Shown: piece by piece, positions 1 through 5,055 of the stretch
Position numbering within the stretch: the stretch's first letter is position 1
Layout: each line of letters opens with the position of its first letter
NCBI GenBank assembly: GCA_900554525.1
Contig: USHL01000122.1
Span: forward strand, 1-5,055
Reading direction: 5' to 3'
Source of the DNA: an uncultured Oscillospiraceae bacterium
GTDB lineage: Bacteria > Bacillota > Clostridia > Oscillospirales > Acutalibacteraceae
DNA length: 5,055 nucleotides
Translations under genes and position numbers: made by a program
Notes under the pieces: model-generated
What the model was told of the DNA's origin: nothing
Databases searched by the model: none
The model's input: only the letters and a program-made list of their open reading frames with translations

Positions 1-398
1 GATTTATTCCTGTTATGACTGTTAAATCAGTAGTTTCAATGGTAAAGCAAATAAAAAAGGGTTCTACCGTAAGCTACGGCAGAACCTTTACCGCCCCGCG
101 CGATATGAAAATCGCAACCATTGCGGCAGGCTACGCCGACGGTTACCCCCGCGCGCTTTCAAATAAAGGCTTTGTTCTCATAAACGGACGCCGCGCACCT
201 GTTATCGGCCGTATATGCATGGATCAGATGTCTGTGGACGTCTCTGATATAGCGGATGTCAAGCAGGGAGACGAAATAATACTCTTCGGCAGAGAACTGC
301 GCGCGGAAACGCTGGCGGATCTCTGCGGCACAATAAACTACGAAATAGTCTGCGGAATTTCAAAGCGGGTACCGAGAATTATATTAAAATCCGAATAA
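1..398 (+). CDS. alr: alanine racemase, C-terminal part (5' end outside window)
   Basis: PLP-dependent racemase that converts L-alanine to D-alanine for peptidoglycan in the cytoplasm. The reading frame is open to the left edge (first whole codon at base 3, reading FIPVMTVKS), so the ATG at 15 is internal. The PLP-binding barrel with its lysine is missing; what remains is the C-terminal beta domain. Visible family motifs: SYGRTF with the catalytic tyrosine (codon 75-77, equivalent to Tyr265 of the Geobacillus enzyme), GYADGYPRA with its tyrosine at 132-134 (exactly 19 residues later, as in that enzyme), GRICMDQM, and INYE (tyrosine 339-341, matching the phosphate-contacting Tyr354), then RVPRI just before the stop. 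The C-terminus is therefore intact. The stop codon lies 10 bases before glpK, which suggests co-transcription. The identification is very secure; whether it is the biosynthetic or a secondary catabolic racemase cannot be told. Confidence 0.96.
   Translation, partial: FIPVMTVKSVVSMVKQIKKGSTVSYGRTFTAPRDMKIATIAAGYADGYPRALSNKGFVLINGRRAPVIGRICMDQMSVDVSDIADVKQGDEIILFGRELRAETLADLCGTINYEIVCGISKRVPRIILKSE
60..86. repeat. hairpin-forming inverted repeat inside alr
   Basis: GGTTCT (60-65) pairs with AGAACC (81-86) and CCGTA (67-71) with TACGG (75-79), leaving one A/C mismatch and a three-base loop. On the minus strand the hairpin runs into CTTTTTTATT, which has the form of an intrinsic terminator. It lies in codons for the catalytic-tyrosine segment, so protein constraint may explain part of it. 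The repeat is directly visible; a function is speculative. Confidence 0.35.
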
Positions 399-408
399 GG
401 GTGTTTTT

Positions 409-1893
409 ATGAAAAAATACATATTGGCTCTTGACGAGGGTACAACCAGCGCACGCGCAATACTTTTCGACCGCAGCGGAAATGCCGTCTCGGCGGCTCA
501 GCGGGAATTTACCCAAATATACCCGAAGCCGGGTTTCGTCGAGCACGACCCGATGGAGATCTTTTCAAGTCAGTATTCCGCCATAACCGAAGCTGTCTCA
601 AAAATAGGTGCAAGCCCGGATGAAATAGCGGCGGCCGGAATCACCAACCAGCGCGAAACGGTAATCATCTGGGACAAATATACCGGCGAACCGATATACA
701 ACGCGATAGTATGGCAATGCCGCAGAACATCGGAATACTGCGACCGGCTGAAAGACGCCGGACTTGAGGATTATGTCAGGAAAACCACAGGGCTTCGTAT
801 CGACGCTTATTTCAGCGCGACCAAAATCAAATGGATACTTGACAATGTCGAGGGCGCCCGCCGCCGCGCAGAAAACGGCGAACTGCTTTTCGGCACGGTG
901 GACACATGGCTTATCTGGAAGCTGTCGGGCGGCAGAATCCACGTCACGGACCGCACCAACGCCTCACGCACCATGCTTTACGATATACACCGCCTGTGCT
1001 GGGATAATGAGCTTCTCAGAATAATGGAAATACCCGAATGTATGCTGCCCGAGGTAAAACCGAGCAGCGAGATATACGGTGATCTCAATATACTGGGCGC
1101 TAAGGTGCCCGCCGCCGGAATTGCGGGTGATCAGCAGGCGGCGCTGTTCGGGCAAAAATGCTTTAACAGCGGCGATATTAAAAACACCTACGGCACCGGC
1201 TGTTTCCTGCTTATGAACACCGGAGAAAACGCCTTCGAAAGCCGAAACGGCCTGATTACGACCATAGCCGCGTCGGCAGATGAAAGCGTAAATTACGCAC
1301 TTGAGGGCAGCGTGTTTGTCGGCGGCGCGGTCGTCCAGTGGCTGCGCGATGAAATGGGACTGATAGAAAAATCCTCCGACAGCGAAGCCGCGGCAATCAG
1401 CGTCAGCGACAGCGGCGGAGTTTATATCGTTCCCGCCTTCGCGGGACTCGGTGCCCCATACTGGGACATGTACGCACGCGGCACAATCTGCGGGCTGACC
1501 CGAGGCAGCGGCAGAAATCATATTATCCGTGCCGCTCTTGAGTCAATAGCCTACCAGACAAACGACCTCATAACCGCCCTAAAGGCCGACACCGGGCTTG
1601 AAATATCCTCGCTCAAAGCCGACGGAGGGGCCGCCTCCAACGGTTTTTTAATGCAGTTTCAGGCGGATATTTCCGATATAAAGGTACTGCGTCCCGACTG
1701 CGGCGAGGCCACTGCAGCGGGAGCCGCATATCTTGCCGGTCTGTCCTCCGGCTTTTGGAGCGGCACAGAGGAAATTCTGCGTCTTCCTCAGGTGCAGACC
1801 GAATATTCGCCCGCTATGGGAAAAAAAACACGCAGCGAGCTGTGCGGAGGCTGGTCAAGAGCGGTAAAAAGCTCCCGCGCATTTGCCGAGTAA
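409..1893 (+). CDS. glpK: glycerol kinase
   Basis: Cytoplasmic FGGY-family kinase: glycerol + ATP gives sn-glycerol-3-phosphate, for catabolism or phospholipid synthesis. At 494 residues it matches the usual length of about 500. Motifs in order: LDEGTTSAR (8-16, phosphate-binding), TNQRET (79-84, glycerol-binding Arg82-Glu83), IVWQCRRT (100-107), DAYFSATK (132-139, substrate Tyr134), AGDQQAALFGQ (239-249, catalytic base Asp241), NTYGTGCF (259-266), GLGAPYW (346-352), ADGGAASN (404-411, nucleotide-binding) and GEATAAGAAYLAGL (432-445). All substrate and catalytic residues are present, so it should be active. The ATG at 409 follows a moderate ribosome binding site (AAGGGTG, 397-403) that overlaps the alr stop. 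The loop before AGDQQ (SSEIYGDLNILGAKVP, 219-234) is short. It lacks both the phosphorylatable histidine typical of many Firmicute kinases and the glycine-rich fructose-1,6-bisphosphate loop of the E. coli enzyme. Neither glpF nor glpD is visible nearby. Confidence 0.97.
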   Translation: MKKYILALDEGTTSARAILFDRSGNAVSAAQREFTQIYPKPGFVEHDPMEIFSSQYSAITEAVSKIGASPDEIAAAGITNQRETVIIWDKYTGEPIYNAIVWQCRRTSEYCDRLKDAGLEDYVRKTTGLRIDAYFSATKIKWILDNVEGARRRAENGELLFGTVDTWLIWKLSGGRIHVTDRTNASRTMLYDIHRLCWDNELLRIMEIPECMLPEVKPSSEIYGDLNILGAKVPAAGIAGDQQAALFGQKCFNSGDIKNTYGTGCFLLMNTGENAFESRNGLITTIAASADESVNYALEGSVFVGGAVVQWLRDEMGLIEKSSDSEAAAISVSDSGGVYIVPAFAGLGAPYWDMYARGTICGLTRGSGRNHIIRAALESIAYQTNDLITALKADTGLEISSLKADGGAASNGFLMQFQADISDIKVLRPDCGEATAAGAAYLAGLSSGFWSGTEEILRLPQVQTEYSPAMGKKTRSELCGGWSRAVKSSRAFAE

Positions 1894-1905
1894 GGGAGGA
1901 TTAAT

Positions 1906-2826
1906 ATGTCTTTCACTTTAAAAGAAATCAAGGTTCCGAGCAGCGACAATATCCATATTCTTTCGGGTATAATGTATATTCCCGACGGTGAAATCAAAGG
2001 TATATTACATATCGTTCATGGCATGTGCGAATATATCGGCCGTTACGCTCACATAATGGAAGCGATAGCCGAAGAGGGCTTTATATGCTGCGGATACGAT
2101 AATTTAGGCCATGGCAAAACCGCACGCGACGATTCCGAGCTCGGCTTTATCGCTCACCGCGACGGCTGGAAATACCTCATAAAGGATGTAAAGATGTTTG
2201 AGGACGCCGTAAGAAAGCTATATCCCGAAAAGCCGCTTATGCTTATGGGACATTCTATGGGCTCCTTTATTTCACGTCTTGCCGCAGAAGAATACGGGGA
2301 TACTCTTTCAAAGCTCATTATCTGCGGAACAGGCGGACCTAACCCTGCGGCGCCGTTCGGTCTTATTATAACCGACATAGTAAAAGCCTTTCGCGGAGAA
2401 AAGCATATTTCCAAAGCCGTCGACAGGCTTGCGTTCGGCTCATACAACAAACGGTTTGAAGGGCTTTCGGAATACGACTGGATAACCTCCGAGCAGACGC
2501 TTGTGGAAAAATACACCGGCGATAAATACTGTACCTTTAAGTTTACGGTTTCGGCTATGCATGACCTTATAAAGCTCAATTACGCCGCCAATCGCAAGGC
2601 CTGGTTCAGAAATCTCCGCCAAGATCTGCCGATACTTATTATTTCCGGCACGGATGATCCCGTCGGCAATTACGGAAAGGGCGTCAGAAAGGTATACGAC
2701 CGTCTTAAAGCCGCCGGTCTCAACAATATTGCTCTCAAGCTGTATAACGGCTGCCGCCATGAAATCCATAACGACAAATGCCGTGCAGAAGTCACCGAAG
2801 ATATAAAAGCTTTTATAAAACAATAA
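1906..2826 (+). CDS. alpha/beta hydrolase, lysophospholipase/monoacylglycerol lipase-like
   Basis: A 306-residue serine hydrolase of the Hydrolase_4/PldB-like group. The sequence shows the oxyanion-hole HGMCEY segment (38-43), DNLGHGKT (65-72), the nucleophile elbow GHSMGS with Ser117, a cap region (about 145-225), ISGTDDPVG (246-254) with the acid probably Asp251, and the catalytic His285 in CRHEIHND. The triad is complete and in the right order. No signal peptide or membrane segment is seen, so it is probably cytoplasmic. The ATG is preceded by a strong GGGAGGA ribosome binding site (1894-1900) only 12 bases after the glpK stop. Family members cleave monoacylglycerols or lysophospholipids, but many are general carboxylesterases. 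Co-transcription with glycerol kinase favours a glycerol-releasing substrate; that is an inference from context. The fold and triad are certain, the substrate is not. Confidence 0.9.
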   Translation: MSFTLKEIKVPSSDNIHILSGIMYIPDGEIKGILHIVHGMCEYIGRYAHIMEAIAEEGFICCGYDNLGHGKTARDDSELGFIAHRDGWKYLIKDVKMFEDAVRKLYPEKPLMLMGHSMGSFISRLAAEEYGDTLSKLIICGTGGPNPAAPFGLIITDIVKAFRGEKHISKAVDRLAFGSYNKRFEGLSEYDWITSEQTLVEKYTGDKYCTFKFTVSAMHDLIKLNYAANRKAWFRNLRQDLPILIISGTDDPVGNYGKGVRKVYDRLKAAGLNNIALKLYNGCRHEIHNDKCRAEVTEDIKAFIKQ

Positions 2827-2877
2827 CCGTAATCGGGTCTATTTTTAAAAAGACCCGATTACGGTTTATATTTTTGA
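2825..2877. terminator. strong intrinsic terminator, probably bidirectional
   Basis: A perfect 14-bp inverted repeat (CCGTAATCGGGTCT at 2827-2840, AGACCCGATTACGG at 2851-2864) extends to 16 bp with the flanking AA/TT, around a 10-base A/T loop. On the plus strand it starts immediately after the hydrolase stop and is followed by TTTATATTTTT, a good U-tract for ending the alr-glpK-hydrolase operon. On the minus strand the hairpin is followed by TTATTGTTTTAT, a weaker but plausible U-tract for the converging sigma/anti-sigma operon. It fills most of the 77-base gap between the convergent genes. No gene is seen in the rest of that gap. Confidence 0.93.
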
Positions 2878-2903
2878 GAAGACAAAACAGCTGAAAAAAT
2901 ATA

Positions 2904-3800
2904 TTATTCTGCCGTAATATTCATATACTCCGGTTTTAAAATGTCTTTTATAACATCTTTACTTACTGCAAACTCAGGCGTACCCATAAACCCGGGCGCC
3001 ACCTCATATTTGTCAAATGCTATTACCAAATCTCCGCGTTTATTCCAATAAAAATTATGCCCATCATTTACAGACGTAAATTCCTCTCCTAATTCTGTGT
3101 CGTTCACCCAAAAAACAGCCTTCGAATTTTCAGCCATTATTGACTTCATTTGCCGTTTGATTTCAGCAGCCAGAATATCGGAAAAATTATCGGTATTAAA
3201 TAAATCACCAAGCTCTATTATTTCACCTTTACGCTTATCAATATGATAATATTTAAAGTAATTGTTACTGCTTGCCGCTGTTTCGCTTACCGAAAGCTTA
3301 AGTGTAAACCACTGTTCTGTATTTGCCAAGGTTTCATAATCAACATCGATTGAACCGTAGCCGCTGTTCCCGGATATATCAAGATCCTTATAAAACTGAT
3401 TTACAAGCACCGATGTCAGCTCGCTGACATCTTTATTTATATAGTCTGCAGCAGAGTTGTCCTCACCCTCAATTTTAGGTACGTCGATATTCATTTCATG
3501 TCTGCCGTCCGAATAAAAATAGTTACGAATAGTAACAACTCGGATAATATCGCCGATAACCGGTATCTTCTCCAATGTCTGCGCGTATGCCACACTGATG
3601 TTGGGAAGCAAAAAGACCGTTATAAAGATAAAACAAGCCGCCGCGGCCGCAATTCTCGGCAAGATTCTGTATTTCATCACTTTGGTTTTCTTTTCCGGCA
3701 AATCGAAAAGAATTTGCTCAATTTTATTTTTCACGGAATCGGGGAGAGCTGCTTTTTCGGCTTCTGCCCTGTGTCTTATATATTCGTCAAAATCTTTCAT
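2904..3800 (-). CDS. RsiV-like membrane anti-sigma factor (DUF3298-type extracellular domain)
   Basis: A 298-residue single-pass membrane protein, proposed to hold the adjacent ECF sigma factor inactive at the membrane. The N-terminal cytoplasmic part (1-45) is charged and helical and has no HxxxCxxC zinc motif, as in RsiV-type anti-sigmas. One membrane segment follows (about 47-66). An AYA motif (71-73) then resembles a signal-peptidase site. The extracellular part has the family-like segment EKIPVIGDIIRVVTIRNY (77-94) and a C-terminal DUF3298-like region (about 185-290) containing IIELGDLF and FDKYEVAPGFMGTPEF. The ATG overlaps the sigma stop as ATGA (3797-3800) and has a very strong ribosome binding site GGGGGAGGA (3810-3818), which supports the start. 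In B. subtilis, RsiV binds lysozyme and is then proteolysed to release SigV. Whether this homologue senses lysozyme is inference; a generic DUF3298 protein is the alternative. Confidence 0.85.
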   Translation of the reverse strand: MKDFDEYIRHRAEAEKAALPDSVKNKIEQILFDLPEKKTKVMKYRILPRIAAAAACFIFITVFLLPNISVAYAQTLEKIPVIGDIIRVVTIRNYFYSDGRHEMNIDVPKIEGEDNSAADYINKDVSELTSVLVNQFYKDLDISGNSGYGSIDVDYETLANTEQWFTLKLSVSETAASSNNYFKYYHIDKRKGEIIELGDLFNTDNFSDILAAEIKRQMKSIMAENSKAVFWVNDTELGEEFTSVNDGHNFYWNKRGDLVIAFDKYEVAPGFMGTPEFAVSKDVIKDILKPEYMNITAE

Positions 3801-4282
3801 TCGTTAAAATCCTCCCCCAAAATCTCCGTCAGCATCTTTCTGGCACGTGAAAGCTGCTTTTTAACGGCAGCGATATTTGTTTCTGTGATTTGCGCGATTT
3901 TTGATACAGAAAGATTTTCATAATAAAACAGTATAACGACGGTGCGATACGGCTGTTTGAGGCTTTCCACGGCATCACGAAGCGCCAGCCTGGATGTTAC
4001 TTCACCTTCACTGCTGTCAATATAAGCCTGAGCTTCCTCCATTGGTACATCCTTTGAATTTTTGCGTATGAAATCAACCGCAGTATTATGAACTATGCGA
4101 AGTATCCACGGCTTAAATGAATTCATACTTTTAACGGTACCGAAACTCTTATATGCACGGTATATTGATTCGCTGATAACTTCTCCGGCATCAGATTCGT
4201 TTCTAACAACAGAAAAAGCCAAAGCATACATAGCGTTTTCGCATAACCGTATTTTCTCGCAAAACACGTCTTTATCAGTCAA
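3797..4282 (-). CDS. ECF-type RNA polymerase sigma factor (SigV-like by context)
   Basis: A group IV sigma factor of 161 residues from the chosen start; it directs RNA polymerase to an envelope-stress type regulon. Region 2 spans about residues 12-76: ALAFSVVRNESDAGEVISES is the core-binding and -10 helix region, and SFKPWILRIVHNTAVDFIRK is the -10 recognition helix. Region 4 spans about 100-154: LRDAVESLKQPYRTVVILFYYENLS followed by a helix-turn-helix SVSKIAQITETNIAAVKKQLSRARKML read from 125 to 151. There is no extra N- or C-terminal domain. The first ATG in frame (4336) would add 18 residues unlike region 2 and overlap the upstream lipoprotein gene. A TTG at 4282 has GGAG (4294-4291) eight bases upstream and lies two bases after the lipoprotein stop, so it is preferred. 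A TTG at 4288 sits too close to the same ribosome binding site. Downstream it overlaps the RsiV-like gene by four bases, implying coupled synthesis. Confidence 0.92.
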   Translation of the reverse strand: MTDKDVFCEKIRLCENAMYALAFSVVRNESDAGEVISESIYRAYKSFGTVKSMNSFKPWILRIVHNTAVDFIRKNSKDVPMEEAQAYIDSSEGEVTSRLALRDAVESLKQPYRTVVILFYYENLSVSKIAQITETNIAAVKKQLSRARKMLTEILGEDFNE

Positions 4283-4284
4283 AA

Positions 4285-5055
4285 TCAACTCTCCCCGATT
4301 AATGAGGCGGTTTGGCTGATAATCCAATTGCCCCATTCAATATAATATTTAGCATAAGGGTGTGCACTGTCACCTGATTTTTTCGAAGACAAACCACCGT
4401 CGGCATCGTCGAATATAGTATTAGCGTCAAGATAGAATATACTTTTACCGTCCGCAAGTTTTGCAAGTTTTGCATTAAGCCCGTTTATAGCGGTATTATT
4501 TACAACTCTGTCACTGTCCGAACGTTTTTTAGATACATGCAGATTAGCCTGTATAAATATGACGGCACTCGGCTGCTTTTCTTTAATAAGCTCAATAAGC
4601 TCATTATATTTTTTAACTGTACTGTCAAATTCATATCCCACTTCATTGATGCCGAGCATTATATATATTTTACCATACCTTTTATTATTTAACAACTCCG
4701 TAAGCGTAACCTTCCCGACATTCGGAACTGAGACCGGCTTTTTATGGATATTATACACACTCATACCGACAGTGCAGAAGAAATCCGCTTCGTCAATATG
4801 CGCATATTCCATAAGTCCAACCGTTCTTGAATCACCGATAAACAGTGCATCTTCCATTGTCGCTGCTGTAGGTTTAGATGTACCCGTATCCGTTGCTGAA
4901 TTTTCAGATAAAGAGGGCATGGTTTCGCAGCTATCGGCAACCGAAGTTTCAGGTACACTGCTTTGAGGAAAATTAACGGTCATATCGGATTTGCCGTCAT
5001 TTGAACAGGCGCTCAAAAAAATCGTTAATATTAACACCAATGCCGTTAAAAAGCT
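4285..5055 (-). CDS. SGNH/GDSL-family hydrolase lipoprotein (5' end outside window)
   Basis: A secreted, lipid-anchored esterase-type protein. The frame stays open to the right edge: SFLTALVLILTIFLSAC is the hydrophobic core of a signal peptide with lipobox LSAC, so the TTG at 5040 is not the start, and only the first few residues are missing. Numbering from that TTG, Cys12 would be lipidated. Residues 13-60 form a Ser/Thr-rich linker. The SGNH fold follows: block I FIGDSRTVG (67-75, nucleophile Ser71), block II glycine in TVGMSVYN, block III MLGINE (128-133, Asn132; Glu replaces the usual Asp), and block V GDSAH (223-227, Asp224 and His227). The catalytic set is complete. It stands directly upstream of the sigma gene, with 2 bases between stop and start. 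Related enzymes remove or transfer acetyl groups on cell-wall or surface glycans, or act as lipases; the substrate here is unknown. Confidence 0.88.
   Translation of the reverse strand, partial: SFLTALVLILTIFLSACSNDGKSDMTVNFPQSSVPETSVADSCETMPSLSENSATDTGTSKPTAATMEDALFIGDSRTVGLMEYAHIDEADFFCTVGMSVYNIHKKPVSVPNVGKVTLTELLNNKRYGKIYIMLGINEVGYEFDSTVKKYNELIELIKEKQPSAVIFIQANLHVSKKRSDSDRVVNNTAINGLNAKLAKLADGKSIFYLDANTIFDDADGGLSSKKSGDSAHPYAKYYIEWGNWIISQTASLIGES
4289..4296 (-). promoter_or_regulatory. ribosome binding site deciding the sigma factor start
   Basis: The minus strand reads GGGGAGAG here, the last coding bases of the lipoprotein gene. Its GGAG core is 8 bases before the TTG at 4282 and only 2 bases before the TTG at 4288, which favours 4282. 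There is no comparable purine-rich site placed for the ATG at 4336. Confidence 0.65.

Noticed and set aside
15..398. ATG at 15 as the start of a short gene
   Set aside because: The frame is open upstream and the residues before it (FIPV) continue the alanine racemase pattern, so the methionine is internal.
964..1521. Long open frame on the minus strand opposite glpK
   Set aside because: It is fully antisense to a clearly coding gene with biased codon use and shows no recognisable domain; it is an expected shadow. The shorter one at 598-942 is the same case.
3412..3431. Inverted repeat GATGTCAGC/GCTGACATC as an operator
   Set aside because: It lies inside the anti-sigma coding region, has only a 2-base spacer and no promoter-like sequence near it; chance is the simpler reading.
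4283..4336. N-terminal extension of the sigma factor to the ATG at 4336
   Set aside because: The extra residues do not resemble region 2, there is no well-placed ribosome binding site, and it would overlap the lipoprotein gene by 52 bases.
4559..4966. Plus-strand 135-residue open frame with hydrophobic stretches
   Set aside because: It is antisense to the SGNH lipoprotein gene, whose catalytic blocks are intact, and has no convincing ribosome binding site.

Overview
The window looks like a chromosomal piece of a low- to mid-GC Firmicute, most likely a gut-type Clostridia. This is inferred from protein style (a Bacillus/Clostridium-like alanine racemase, an RsiV-like anti-sigma factor, an SGNH lipoprotein), strong purine-rich ribosome binding sites and a TTG start codon. 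No ribosomal or other marker gene is present, so the assignment goes no further.

Left half, plus strand (1-2826): three tightly packed genes read as one operon. They are the C-terminal part of alanine racemase (alr, 5' end outside the window), a full-length glycerol kinase (glpK), and an alpha/beta hydrolase of the lysophospholipase/monoacylglycerol lipase type. The gaps are 10 and 12 bases. The hydrolase and kinase make a plausible short pathway: acyl-glycerol is cleaved to glycerol, which is phosphorylated to glycerol-3-phosphate. The operon ends in a strong hairpin (2825-2866) followed by a T-rich stretch.

Right half, minus strand (2904-5055): three genes converge on the same hairpin. In transcription order they are a 5'-truncated SGNH/GDSL-hydrolase lipoprotein, an ECF sigma factor that probably starts at a TTG two bases after the lipoprotein stop, and a single-pass membrane protein with an RsiV-like (DUF3298-type) extracellular domain. 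The last two overlap by four bases (ATGA). The sigma/RsiV-like pair is the arrangement expected of a sigma factor and its membrane-bound anti-sigma factor. The secreted SGNH protein in the same transcription unit recalls the B. subtilis sigV-rsiV-oatA lysozyme-response operon, where OatA carries an SGNH-type domain. This is the most interesting part of the window, but it looks like a variant of a known theme rather than a wholly new system.

The two halves differ in base composition: by hand count 36 of 60 bases are G/C in 1321-1380 (glpK) and 19 of 60 in 3001-3060 (anti-sigma gene). No RNA genes, mobile elements or CRISPR repeats were seen. The only stretch without a gene is the 77-base convergent gap.
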